A stretch of DNA of 36,553 nucleotides from Candidatus Scatosoma pullistercoris (GCA_018714725.1 DVMZ01000102.1:1-36553); one strand, 5' to 3'. Positions 15,903 to 24,582 are shown, counted from the stretch's first letter. Translations and numbers: made by a program. The notes: generated by a model not told the origin, from the letters alone.

Positions 15903-17063
15903 TTATTTCTCAGAAAGCGCGGCCAGAACGGCGTCACCGAACTCCGAAGCCCGCCGCCCCTTCCGGGTGCCGTCGCAGACGACCTGCTCCGCCGCGCGGT
16001 CGAGCGCCGCAGTGAGCGCCGCGCTCTTTTGCCCGTAACCGATATGGGAGAGCAACATGGCCGCGGCGCGCAGAATGCTTTCGGGGGAAGCATATTCGCC
16101 CAGCCCTTCCGCGATCAGGCGCGGCGCGCTGCCGTGCACAGCCTCGAACATGGCATAGCGCGAGCCGATGTTAGCGCTTCCCGCCGTCCCCACGCCACCC
16201 TGAATCTGCGCCGCTTCGTCCGTGATAATGTCCCCGTAAAGATTGGGCAACACAAACACCTGAAAACGGTCTCTGATCTCCTCGTTGAGAAGATTGGCGC
16301 ACATGATGTCGATATAGTAGTCGTCGGCGGAAATCCCGGGATACTCCTTTGCCACCTCGTGGCAGATCGCCGAAAATTTTCCGTCCGTCTTTTTCAGAAT
16401 GTTCGCCTTTGTGACGATGCAGACGTTGGTCTTGCCGTTTGCTGCCGCAAAATCAAGCGCCGCCCGGGCAATCCGCCTCGTCCCCTCGTCCGTGGTCACC
16501 TTGAAATCGACCGCCAGAACGCCGGGAATCTCCGCGCCCGAACTGCCCAGCGCATATTCCCCCTCCGTATTTTCCCGGAAAAAAGTCCAGTCGATTCCCT
16601 TCTCTTTCACGCGCACCGGACGGACGTTGGAAAACAGATCCAGTTCCCGCCGCAAAGTCACGTTCGCGCTCTCCATCGTCCCGCCTTTCGGCGTTTCCGT
16701 CGGGCCTTTCAGCAAAACGTCGCAGGTTCTGATCTGTTCCAACGTCTCCGCCGGCACCGAAACGCCCTGCCGGAGCCGGTTTTCGATGGTCAGCCCTTCT
16801 ATGTCGGTCATCTCAACCCTGCCGGCTTCGTCTTTCAGCAGTTCCCGCAAGACCCGCCGCGCCTCGCGCATGATCACAGGCCCGATTCCGTCCCCGTCGA
16901 TAAAGCCGATCCGGATGTTTCCGCCCTCTTTCCGGGCAGCGGTTCCGCGTTTCAACGCCTCCGCCCGTTTGTATTGTTCCCGCAGCAATCCGCGGAAATG
17001 TTCGGTAATTTCGCCGATTTTCTCTTCCGTCATTCTCTCGGTGCTCTCGGTTTTCTCGCTCAT
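15903..17063 (-). CDS. icd: Isocitrate dehydrogenase
   Basis: Oxidative decarboxylation of isocitrate to 2-oxoglutarate. It belongs to the isocitrate/isopropylmalate dehydrogenase family (GDGIGP 57-62; LPNLYGDIITDEAAQIQGG). Isocitrate specificity is supported by Ser132, Asn134, Arg138 and Arg148, spaced exactly as E. coli Icd Ser113, Asn115, Arg119 and Arg129, and by FRENTEGEY (162-170), where isopropylmalate dehydrogenases have another motif. In HGSAPRL, Arg315 sits at the cofactor-discriminating position (Lys344 in E. coli Icd, Asp in NAD-type enzymes), which hints at NADP preference. The unusual 50-residue N-terminal lead is polar. It overlaps the aconitase stop by 4 nt (ATGA) and has a GGAGGCGCAGAA ribosome site. 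Confidence 0.9.
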   Translation of the reverse strand: MSEKTESTERMTEEKIGEITEHFRGLLREQYKRAEALKRGTAARKEGGNIRIGFIDGDGIGPVIMREARRVLRELLKDEAGRVEMTDIEGLTIENRLRQGVSVPAETLEQIRTCDVLLKGPTETPKGGTMESANVTLRRELDLFSNVRPVRVKEKGIDWTFFRENTEGEYALGSSGAEIPGVLAVDFKVTTDEGTRRIARAALDFAAANGKTNVCIVTKANILKKTDGKFSAICHEVAKEYPGISADDYYIDIMCANLLNEEIRDRFQVFVLPNLYGDIITDEAAQIQGGVGTAGSANIGSRYAMFEAVHGSAPRLIAEGLGEYASPESILRAAAMLLSHIGYGQKSAALTAALDRAAEQVVCDGTRKGRRASEFGDAVLAALSEK

Positions 17064-18988
17064 TTCTGCGCCTCCTTCGTGTAATTCAGCAGTCCTCCGG
17101 CACGCAGGATTTCACGCGAACGCCCGGTCAGGACACAGCGGAGAAAGAACTCCTTTCCCGTCGCGGTATCCACCGCCCGGACGCGCTCCTTTCCGAGCCC
17201 CGAAAGATCGGGAAAACTCAGTTCGTCGGAAAGGGAAATGCACTCGTAATCTTCAGGATTTTCAAACTCAAACGGAATGATGCCGGCGTTGATGAGATTG
17301 GCGGCATGAATGCGGGCAAAGCTCTTTGCAATCACCGCCCGCACCCCCAGATACAGCGGCACGAGCGCCGCATGCTCCCTCGACGAACCCTGGCCGTAAT
17401 TGCTGCCGCCGACAATCACGCTGCGCCCGTATTCTTTGGCCCGCGCGGGGAAGCCGGGGTCCACCGCGGAAAAACAGAACCCGGACATATAGGGAATATT
17501 GGAACGATAAGGCAATATCTTCGCCCCTGCCGGCATGATATGATCGGTGGTGATGTTGTCTCCCGTCTTTAGGGACACTTTCAGATTCATCTTTGCGGGC
17601 ACGGCTTCCCCGACCGGGAAGGGATGTATATTCGGCCCTTTCACCGTTTCCAGCGCCGCCGCTTCCCCTTCCGGGGCCGGCGGAATCAACTCGCTGTCAT
17701 CGACCGCAAATTTCCCGGGCAGAACCGCCTGAACGGGCCGTCCGAACGTTCTCGGATCGGAAATCCTGCCGCGGATCGCGGATACCGCCGCCGTCTCCGG
17801 AGAGCAGAGATACACGCCTGCGTCCGCCGTCCCGCTCCTGCCCTCGAAATTCCGGTTGAACGTGCGCAGGGAAACGCCGCCCGAGCCGGGCGCAAACCCC
17901 ATGCCGATACACGGCCCGCAGGCGCATTCGAGAAGCCTTACTCCCGCGCCGAGAATGTCGGCGAGCGCACCCGAACGGGTGAGTTCCAGAAGCACTTGCC
18001 TCGACCCCGGCGAAACGGACGCGCTGACCCCTTCGGCAACTTTGTGCCCGCGCAGAATCGCCGCCGCTTTGAGCAGGTCGGCCAGGGATGAATTGGTGCA
18101 GGACCCGATACATACCTGGTCCACCCGTTTTCCTTCCACCGAACGCACCGTCACGACGTGATCGGGACTGTGCGGCAACGCAATCAGGGGTTCCAGCGCG
18201 CCGAGATCGATTTTTATCACCTTGTCGTAAACCGCGTCAGGATCGCTTTCCAACGGCCGGAAATCCCCTTCCCGACCCTGCGCCGCCAGAAACTGCCGCG
18301 TGACTTCGTCGGAGGGAAAAACGGAAGTGGTGGCGCCCAGCTCCGCCCCCATATTGGCGATGGTGGCGCGTTCGGGGACGCTCAGCGTCCGGACCCCCTC
18401 GCCGCCCCATTCGATGATATACCCCACGCCGCCCTTGACGCTGAGAAGCCGCAGAATTTCCAACGCGACGTCTTTCGCCGTCACAAACGGCTGCAATCTG
18501 CCTGACAGCTCCACTTTGAGCAGCCGGGGCATGGCGATATAATACGCGCCGCCGCCCATAGCCACCGCCACGTCCATTCCGCCCGCGCCGAACGCGAGCA
18601 TACCCAGTCCCCCGCCCGTCGGCGTGTGGCTGTCCGAACCGATCAGCGTCTTCCCGGGCACCCCGAAACGCTCGAGATGCACCTGGTGGCAGATCCCGTT
18701 CCCCGGCCGGGAAAACCAGATTCCGTATTTCTTAGCCGCCGACTGAATAAACCGGTGATCGTCCGCATTTTCAAAACCGGACTGCAAAGTATTGTGGTCG
18801 ATATACGCCACCGACCGTTCCGTCCGCACCCGCTGCAGACCCATGCTCTCAAATTCGAGATACGCCATCGTTCCCGTGGCGTCCTGCGTCAGCGTCTGAT
18901 CGATTCTCAGCCCGATCTCCTCCCCCGCTTTCATCTCTCCCGAGAGGAGATGTTCCTCTATAATTTTCTGTGCAACGGACTTTCCCAT
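17060..18988 (-). CDS. acn: Aconitate hydratase, Aquifex type
   Basis: Converts citrate to isocitrate using a [4Fe-4S] cluster. The 642 residues are shorter than the roughly 900-residue AcnA/AcnB and match the putative aconitase family first named from Aquifex. Cluster cysteines are Cys297 (CIGSCTNSS), Cys357 and Cys360 (CACGPCIGMG); SDSHTPTGGG precedes them. The swivel domain carries GGSNYGQGSSREHAAL (about 527-542). Having the swivel domain in the same chain and icd next door argues against isopropylmalate isomerase. I prefer the ATG at 18988 (GGGGTG 6 nt upstream) over the GTG at 18997. First gene of the acn-icd-proB-proA-proC run. Confidence 0.92.
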   Translation of the reverse strand: MGKSVAQKIIEEHLLSGEMKAGEEIGLRIDQTLTQDATGTMAYLEFESMGLQRVRTERSVAYIDHNTLQSGFENADDHRFIQSAAKKYGIWFSRPGNGICHQVHLERFGVPGKTLIGSDSHTPTGGGLGMLAFGAGGMDVAVAMGGGAYYIAMPRLLKVELSGRLQPFVTAKDVALEILRLLSVKGGVGYIIEWGGEGVRTLSVPERATIANMGAELGATTSVFPSDEVTRQFLAAQGREGDFRPLESDPDAVYDKVIKIDLGALEPLIALPHSPDHVVTVRSVEGKRVDQVCIGSCTNSSLADLLKAAAILRGHKVAEGVSASVSPGSRQVLLELTRSGALADILGAGVRLLECACGPCIGMGFAPGSGGVSLRTFNRNFEGRSGTADAGVYLCSPETAAVSAIRGRISDPRTFGRPVQAVLPGKFAVDDSELIPPAPEGEAAALETVKGPNIHPFPVGEAVPAKMNLKVSLKTGDNITTDHIMPAGAKILPYRSNIPYMSGFCFSAVDPGFPARAKEYGRSVIVGGSNYGQGSSREHAALVPLYLGVRAVIAKSFARIHAANLINAGIIPFEFENPEDYECISLSDELSFPDLSGLGKERVRAVDTATGKEFFLRCVLTGRSREILRAGGLLNYTKEAQK

Positions 18989-19023
18989 AACTTTCACCCC
19001 GCTTCGTCAGATTTCTGTCCCAC

Positions 19024-19053
19024 ATTATACCATATTCCCCGCGTTTTTGTCAA
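19024..19053 (-). promoter_or_regulatory. Sigma-A-type promoter of the acn-icd-pro operon
   Basis: Minus-strand TTGACA (19048-19053), an 18-bp spacer and TATAAT (19024-19029), ending 35 bp before the acn start codon. Confidence 0.85.
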
Positions 19054-19326
19054 CGGACGCGGCCGTTCTGCGGCGTTTTTCCTCTTATCGCTTTCCTTAT
19101 TTTTTTCGCTTTGCTGCCGCAATCGCTTCCCTGCCTGTCCCTTTTACTTTTATGACCCGTTTTGTCCGTTGCTGTTCCGTTTCTGTCCCGTTGTTTTATC
19201 CGTTTTCTTCTCCCGTCCCCTTCGCCCTCTTTCCGATTCTCCCCCCCTGATTTCCGCGTCCGTCTCTCTTCGCTCCGTCCCTGCCTTTTCCGGTTCCCGC
19301 TTTTTCCGTCCCCCCCCGCCCTTTCC

Positions 19327-19355
19327 TTGACAAATCTCAAAACTTCTGTTATAAT
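19327..19355 (+). promoter_or_regulatory. Sigma-A-type promoter of the MarR/ABC exporter operon
   Basis: TTGACA (19327-19332), 17-bp spacer, TATAAT (19350-19355): perfect consensus, 62 bp before the MarR ATG. Confidence 0.9.
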
Positions 19356-19356
19356 A

Positions 19357-19370
19357 GTTGCATACGCAAC
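19357..19370. promoter_or_regulatory. Candidate MarR operator overlapping the transcription start
   Basis: GTTGCATACGCAAC: perfect 5-bp arms GTTGC/GCAAC around ATAC, directly after the -10 box. TAGTTGC-type repeats of this kind are common MarR-family sites in Bacillota. Autorepression of the operon is inferred. Confidence 0.65.
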
Positions 19371-19417
19371 CATTTTTTCATTTAATTTGTCTGAAACTTG
19401 CGATAAAGAGGAAAAAT

Positions 19418-19858
19418 ATGCCGACTTTAATGAGACAAATCAACGTCATCAGCCGTTGCGGGGGAAGATTCAGAACGGAAAAACTGAAAGAGTTCGGGCT
19501 TTGCGCCCCGCACCACAGCTATATTCTGAATATCTGCAATCACCCGGGAATCTCGCAGGAACAGCTGGCCGAGCACATCTGCGTGGACAAAAGCAACGTC
19601 ACGCGGCAGCTCGCCTATCTGGAAAACGAGGGATATGTGGAGCGGAAACAGAGCGAAACGGACAGACGGGTAACTTTGGTCTATCCCACGGAAAAGGCCT
19701 TCCGCGCACTGCCCGCCGTACGGGAAACGGTACGGGCCTGGAACGAATATCTTACCCGGGACCTTACGGAAAGCGAAACCGCGCTCCTTCTCGAAATGCT
19801 GGAAAAGCTCTCCGTGCGGGCGAGAAAATATTTTGAAGGGCGGGAGGCGGAAAAATGA
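19418..19858 (+). CDS. MarR-family transcriptional regulator
   Basis: A 146-residue winged-helix repressor. The helix-turn-helix lies at about 45-69 (ISQEQLAEHICVDKSNVTRQ), followed by the wing with the family's conserved D-x-R core (SETDRRVTLVYPT, 79-91). I use the ATG at 19418 because AGAGGA lies 6 nt upstream; the frame is open further upstream but crosses the promoter. The stop overlaps the start of the first exporter gene (ATGA), so regulator and exporter are translated together. A palindrome at the transcription start is the probable autoregulatory site, with an exported compound the expected inducer. Confidence 0.95.
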   Translation: MPTLMRQINVISRCGGRFRTEKLKEFGLCAPHHSYILNICNHPGISQEQLAEHICVDKSNVTRQLAYLENEGYVERKQSETDRRVTLVYPTEKAFRALPAVRETVRAWNEYLTRDLTESETALLLEMLEKLSVRARKYFEGREAEK

Positions 19859-21588
19859 AATTTATTTTTCGTTACCTGAAACCCTTTATCGGAATCATGC
19901 TGGTGGGACTGGCAATCAAGACTTTCGGAACCCTGATCGAACTGGCTCTGCCCTATATTCTCGAATACATACTGGACGAAGTGGTCCCGGGAGGCGGGAA
20001 ACTGCCCGATATTCTGCTTTGGGGCGGCGCCATGATCGTCTGTTCCCTGCTCGCCCTGGTCTGCAACATCAAAGCCAACCGCATGGCGTCAAAAGTAGCG
20101 AGAGACTGCACCGAACAGATCCGGCACGATCTCTTTTACCGGACGATGACTCTCTCGGCGAAACAGATCGACACTTTCACCGTCCCCTCGCTGGAATCCC
20201 GCCTGACGACGGACACCTATAACGTCCAGGATTTCATCGGCAAAATTCAGCGTCTGGGCGTGCGCGCCCCTCTGTTGCTGCTCGGCGGCATCGTCGTAAC
20301 GCTGATCATGGACCCGTTTCTTTCGCTGGTCATGCTGGCCGTACTCCCCGTTATCTTCGTCGTCGTATACCTGGTATCCCTTCTCGGCGTAAAACTTTAC
20401 GGAAAAGTGCAGAAATCCGTGGACGGAATGATCCGCGTGGTGCGGGAAGATTCGCAGGGAATCCGGGTGATCAAGGCGCTCTCCACGGTGGAGCAGGAGC
20501 ACGCGAGATATGACGCCGTCAACCGGAAACTCATCGCCGACGAGAAAAAAGCCTCCCTTACCATGGGATTCGTCAATCCCGCCATGACCCTTCTGATGAA
20601 CCTGGGCATCACGTTCGTCGTGCTCATCGGCGCCTATCGGGTCATGGGGAGACAGACCGAACCGGGCACGATCGTCGCGTTTACGCAATATTTCACGATG
20701 ATTTCCAGCGCTACCCTCTCGATCACCCGCATTTTCATGATGTACACAAAAAGCACGGCCTCCGCCGTCCGCATCGCGCAGGTGACGGACGCCCCGCACG
20801 ATCTCGTCGTCCTGCCGGAAGAAGCGTTCCCCCGGAAACCGGAATCGGACGGGGAATATCTCGTGTTCGACAACGTGCGGTTTTCTTACGGCGGAAATAA
20901 GGCCACTCTCCGGGACATTTCTTTTTCCCTGCCCCGCGGGGCAAGTCTGGGCATCATCGGCGCCACAGGCAGCGGCAAAACGACGATCGTCAATCTGCTC
21001 ATGCGCTTTTACGACGTGGACGAAGGCGCCGTGCGCATCGGCGGAAGAGATGTCCGGACAATCCCGGACGAGGAACTGCATGCAAAATTCGGCGTGGCCC
21101 TGCAGAACGATTTCCTGTACTCCGACACGATTGCGGAAAACATACGTTTCGGGCGGGACATCGGCCGGGATCAGATCGTCCGGGCGGCAAAAATCGCACA
21201 GGCCGACGGCTTTATCACTTCTTTTACCGAAGGCTACGAACACGTCCTCACCCAAAAGGCGACCAACCTGTCCGGCGGACAAAAACAGCGCCTTCTGATT
21301 GCGCGGGCGCTGGCGGCCGAGCCGGAAATCCTAATTCTGGACGATTCCTCGTCCGCACTCGATTACAAGACGGACGCCGATCTGCGCGCCGCAATCGCCG
21401 CCCACCTCGACGGAATCACTTCCGTCATCGTCGCGCAAAGGGTGAGTTCCGTAATGAACTGCGACCTCATCCTCGTGCTGGACGAAGGCCGGATGATCGG
21501 CATGGGATCGCACCGGTTCCTGACGGAACACTGCTCCGTCTACCGGGAAATCGGAGAATCGCAAATGGGAGGGAGTTTCGTTGAATAA
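19855..21588 (+). CDS. Heterodimeric ABC exporter subunit with degenerate ATP site
   Basis: A 577-residue fused transmembrane/ATPase half-transporter. Six membrane helices occupy roughly residues 1-300 and the ATPase domain about 330-577. Walker A GATGSGKTT (369-377) and signature LSGGQ (472-476) are canonical. The catalytic Glu after Walker B is Asp497 (ILILDDSSSALD) and the switch His is Gln528 (VAQRVSS). Such changes mark the degenerate-site partner of heterodimeric exporters of the BmrC/TM287/YheI kind. It pairs with the next gene. The substrate is probably a drug or lipid-like compound, unproven. Confidence 0.94.
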   Translation: MKFIFRYLKPFIGIMLVGLAIKTFGTLIELALPYILEYILDEVVPGGGKLPDILLWGGAMIVCSLLALVCNIKANRMASKVARDCTEQIRHDLFYRTMTLSAKQIDTFTVPSLESRLTTDTYNVQDFIGKIQRLGVRAPLLLLGGIVVTLIMDPFLSLVMLAVLPVIFVVVYLVSLLGVKLYGKVQKSVDGMIRVVREDSQGIRVIKALSTVEQEHARYDAVNRKLIADEKKASLTMGFVNPAMTLLMNLGITFVVLIGAYRVMGRQTEPGTIVAFTQYFTMISSATLSITRIFMMYTKSTASAVRIAQVTDAPHDLVVLPEEAFPRKPESDGEYLVFDNVRFSYGGNKATLRDISFSLPRGASLGIIGATGSGKTTIVNLLMRFYDVDEGAVRIGGRDVRTIPDEELHAKFGVALQNDFLYSDTIAENIRFGRDIGRDQIVRAAKIAQADGFITSFTEGYEHVLTQKATNLSGGQKQRLLIARALAAEPEILILDDSSSALDYKTDADLRAAIAAHLDGITSVIVAQRVSSVMNCDLILVLDEGRMIGMGSHRFLTEHCSVYREIGESQMGGSFVE

Positions 21589-23380
21589 GAAAAATCACAC
21601 CGTTCCGTCGGGAAAACCAAGTCTGCACGTCCTCGGGCGCCTGCTCGGCTATATGCTCCGGTTCTGGCCGCTCACGCTGGCGGGGATCGGGCTTTCGCTC
21701 GCTTCCAACTACCTCGCCCTGCTCGGCCCGCAATATCTCGGCGAAGCCATTGACGCCATTTCCTCAAAAAGCGGGGTAATGATGGACGTTGTCTGGGACA
21801 ATTTCCGAAAAATGCTTGTCTGCTACCTCCTGTCCGCCATTCTGGCTTATCTGATGACCGTCGCCATGGTCAATCTCAGCCAGCGGATTACCTATCGGAT
21901 GCGGAAACAACTTTTCGAACGCCTCACCGCCCTGCCCGTCTCCTATTTCGACACGCATACGACAGGGGACACCGTCAGCCGCATTTCCTACGACATCGAC
22001 ACGGTGAACGCTTCCCTGTCCACCGATCTCATCCAAGTGCTCACCAGCATTTACACCGTCTGCGGATCCCTCTATTATATGTTCCGCATCTCCCGGCCCC
22101 TGCTGCTCGTGTTTGCCGTCACCGTGCCGATATCGGTCGCGTTCACCCGGATGAAAGCGAAAAAAATCCGGCCGCTGTTCCGCAAGCGGTCGAAAAAACT
22201 GGGCGAGCTGAACGGTTTTTCCGAAGAAATGCTTTCGGGCGCCAAAGCGATCGGGGCGTATCACCGCGCAAAAACCGTCACGGAAAAATTCGACGAACAG
22301 AACAAACAGGCCGTAGACGCCTATTATGAAGCCGAATATTATGGGGCGGTCATCGGCCCCTCCGTCAATTTCATCAATAACCTGTCCCTCTCCCTCATCA
22401 TGATTCTCGGCGGAATCCTCTATCTTTTTTCCGAAACCGGACAGGTCGCCGCCGGCTCCGTATGGTTTCTGAGCCTGGGCGGCGTGACGCAGTTCGTAAT
22501 GTATTCGAGAAAATTTTCCGGCCCCATCAACGAGTTTGCCAACATCATCAGCGAGTTTCAGTCCGCTTTCACCGCGGCAGAGCGGATTTTCCGGATCATC
22601 GACGAGCCGCCCGAAGAGGCTGACCGGGCCGGCGCCAAAGAGCTTACTCACGTTTCGGGCGAAGTGGTGCTCTCCGACGTGTCGTTCGGCTATCTCCCGG
22701 GCAAAACCGTCCTGCATGATTTATCCCTGACGGCGAAGCCCGGCCGCACGGTGGCCATCGTCGGCCCGACCGGCGCCGGAAAAACGACGATCATCAACCT
22801 GCTCATGCGCTTTTACGACGTCGATTCCGGAGAAATTTCCGTGGACGGCACGGAAATCCGCGACATCACGCGCAAGAGCCTGCGCGGCGCATACACGATG
22901 GTGTTGCAGGACACCTGGCTCTTTTACGGCACTATTTTTGAAAATATCACCTACGGCAGAAAGGACGCCACCAGGGAAGAGGTGATCGCCGCCGCCAAAG
23001 CCGCGCGCATTCATTCCTTCATCGAACGGCTACCGGACGGATACGACACCCTGCTCTCCGACGACGGCGTAAATATCTCCAAGGGACAGAAACAGCTGAT
23101 CACGATTGCGCGGGCCATGCTGCCGCACACGCGGATGCTCATTCTCGACGAGGCCACTTCCAACGTCGATTCCCGCACGGAAATCAAAATTCAGGAAGCC
23201 ATGTCCGAACTCATGGTCGGCCGCACCTGTTTTGTCATCGCACATCGGCTTTCGACCATCCGCAACGCAGACGTCATTCTCGTCGTCAAAGACGGCAACG
23301 TCATCGAACAGGGCAACCACGATCAACTGTTTCAAAAAGGCGGTTTTTACGCATCTCTTTACAACTCTCAATTTTCATAA
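21581..23380 (+). CDS. Heterodimeric ABC exporter subunit with catalytic ATP site
   Basis: A 599-residue partner of the preceding gene. Walker A GPTGAGKTT (395-403), intact Walker B LILDEATSNVD (Asp523, Glu524) and switch His555 (VIAHRLST) are present, but the signature is ISKGQ (499-503) rather than LSGGQ. The working ATP site would therefore combine this Walker A/B with the first subunit's LSGGQ, and the second site is doubly degenerate. That is a self-consistent heterodimer. Six membrane helices lie in residues 20-320. The start is TTG at 21581, overlapping the first subunit by 8 nt, with GGGAGGGAG just upstream. It converges with the LysR gene 80 bp on. Confidence 0.94.
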   Translation: MNKKNHTVPSGKPSLHVLGRLLGYMLRFWPLTLAGIGLSLASNYLALLGPQYLGEAIDAISSKSGVMMDVVWDNFRKMLVCYLLSAILAYLMTVAMVNLSQRITYRMRKQLFERLTALPVSYFDTHTTGDTVSRISYDIDTVNASLSTDLIQVLTSIYTVCGSLYYMFRISRPLLLVFAVTVPISVAFTRMKAKKIRPLFRKRSKKLGELNGFSEEMLSGAKAIGAYHRAKTVTEKFDEQNKQAVDAYYEAEYYGAVIGPSVNFINNLSLSLIMILGGILYLFSETGQVAAGSVWFLSLGGVTQFVMYSRKFSGPINEFANIISEFQSAFTAAERIFRIIDEPPEEADRAGAKELTHVSGEVVLSDVSFGYLPGKTVLHDLSLTAKPGRTVAIVGPTGAGKTTIINLLMRFYDVDSGEISVDGTEIRDITRKSLRGAYTMVLQDTWLFYGTIFENITYGRKDATREEVIAAAKAARIHSFIERLPDGYDTLLSDDGVNISKGQKQLITIARAMLPHTRMLILDEATSNVDSRTEIKIQEAMSELMVGRTCFVIAHRLSTIRNADVILVVKDGNVIEQGNHDQLFQKGGFYASLYNSQFS

Positions 23381-23460
23381 ATCCGCCAAATCTGCTCTTC
23401 CCGGCTTCGCACCCCGCGAAAATGCTCCGAAAAACCGAAGTCGAAACAGAGCGCTGCTTC

Positions 23461-24429
23461 CTATTGCAAACCGGAATCTTCCTCGCACCAGTCGTCCGCA
23501 CGGCCGTCGGGCACGCCGGAAGCGCCGGATACGTTGGATACGCCGGACGCACCGCGCGTCGCCGCATATTGCCGGCAATACTCGTAAATCTCCCGTTGCG
23601 GCCCTGAAAAGCGCTTGTTTTTATGAAAAATCAGCGACGAGCATCGCACGAAATCCGCGCCCCGTACAATAAGCTCTTTCAGTCGTCCCCTCCGGATCCA
23701 CGGCTCCGCCAGCCCTTCCGGAAGCACCGCCACGCCGAGATTGTTCGCCGCCGCGGCGAGAATAGCCTGGTTATCCGAGGATTGCATCAACGGCGCCGCC
23801 GTCAGTCCCCGGGAGGAGAGAAGATTGTCCAGAAAATTCCTCGACGCGCTTCCGCTTTCCCGAAGCAGGAGATCGTATGCCGTCAGTTCTTCCAGCGCGA
23901 TTTCCGGCGGCACATCGAGACCCGGCCCGCAGACGGCAATCAGGCGATCGGTCGCGAAAGGCACACGGCGGAGATTGGGCGATTTCACTTCCCCTTCCAC
24001 AATCCCGAAATCCAGTTCTCCCGCGACGATCGCCCCTTCAATCGCCCCCGTCTTATCCACCAGCGCCCAGGGTTTCACCTGCGGCCAGCCCGCACGCATT
24101 CCCGAAAGAATGCCCGGCAGATAGATTTTCCCGATCGTGAGCGACGTGCCGATCCGCACCGTCGGCGCCGCTGCGGCGGAAGAGGCAAAACGCCCGAATT
24201 CGTCAAACGCCGCCGCCGCTTCTTTGGCTTTGAGCAAAAGTTCCCTGCCCGGCTCGGTGAGCGCCAGGCGCTGATTGATCCGTTCAAACAACCGGACGTT
24301 GTAATATTTTTCGATGTCGGAGATCGTCTGACTCACCGCCGGCTGCGCAATATGCAACGATTCCGCCGCCTTGGTGATGCCTCCCCGCTCGCAGACCTCG
24401 ATGAATACTTTCAGATGCCGTATCGTCAT
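23461..24429 (-). CDS. LysR-family transcriptional regulator (CysL-like)
   Basis: A 322-residue activator-type regulator. The winged helix-turn-helix is at the N-terminus (MTIRHLKVFIEVCERGG, then ITKAAESLHIAQPAVSQTIS, about 18-37), followed by a periplasmic-binding-protein-like effector domain from about 90 to 290. I place the start at ATG 24429, which has GAGGTG 7 nt upstream; a GTG 9 nt earlier is possible. The C-terminus carries an odd Gly/Ser/Ala-rich tail (SGVSNVSGASGVPDG) coded by short repeats. It is divergent from the c-di-AMP receptor/CHR operon, and their promoters overlap, so it very probably controls that operon. The effector is unknown. Confidence 0.93.
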   Translation of the reverse strand: MTIRHLKVFIEVCERGGITKAAESLHIAQPAVSQTISDIEKYYNVRLFERINQRLALTEPGRELLLKAKEAAAAFDEFGRFASSAAAAPTVRIGTSLTIGKIYLPGILSGMRAGWPQVKPWALVDKTGAIEGAIVAGELDFGIVEGEVKSPNLRRVPFATDRLIAVCGPGLDVPPEIALEELTAYDLLLRESGSASRNFLDNLLSSRGLTAAPLMQSSDNQAILAAAANNLGVAVLPEGLAEPWIRRGRLKELIVRGADFVRCSSLIFHKNKRFSGPQREIYEYCRQYAATRGASGVSNVSGASGVPDGRADDWCEEDSGLQ

Positions 24430-24469
24430 TTTTTGCACCTCATAAGTAAAAATATATAAACTATATAAG

Positions 24470-24498
24470 ATTATACTATTTTACATATCGCTTGTCAA
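24470..24498 (-). promoter_or_regulatory. Sigma-A-type promoter of the LysR gene
   Basis: Minus-strand TTGACA (24493-24498), 17-bp spacer, TATAAT (24470-24475). It overlaps the opposed promoter at 24480-24508 over 19 bp. An AT-rich TATATA-AAC-TATATA repeat lies just downstream (24453-24467). Confidence 0.8.
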
Positions 24499-24508
24499 GA
24501 CGTATAAT
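24480..24508 (+). promoter_or_regulatory. Sigma-A-type promoter of the darA-CHR operon
   Basis: TTTACA (24480-24485), 17-bp spacer, TATAAT (24503-24508), 74 bp before the darA start. The two opposed promoters cannot be occupied at once, the usual LysR-type arrangement. Confidence 0.8.
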
Positions 24509-24582
24509 AGAAGAAGAAAAGAGCGGGCTCCGGATTTTACCGGGCATACCGCTTTTTCGGAAAAACCAGGAGGTTTATTTCC

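Larger units (their letters stand above)
18989..19417. other. 429-bp divergent intergenic region
   Basis: Between acn (minus) and the MarR gene (plus). Each end has its own consensus promoter. The middle (about 19065-19325) is a gene-free, strongly pyrimidine-rich plus strand including runs of 7-8 C. Frames through it are low-complexity Ser/Pro/Phe-rich and not credible as genes. Confidence 0.6.

Noticed and set aside
15903..18988. leuB and leuC (leucine synthesis) as an alternative reading of the dehydrogenase/hydratase pair
   Set aside because: The hydratase has its swivel domain in the same chain, unlike LeuC, and the dehydrogenase has the isocitrate-type Ser/Asn/Arg/Arg set and RENTEGEY motif.
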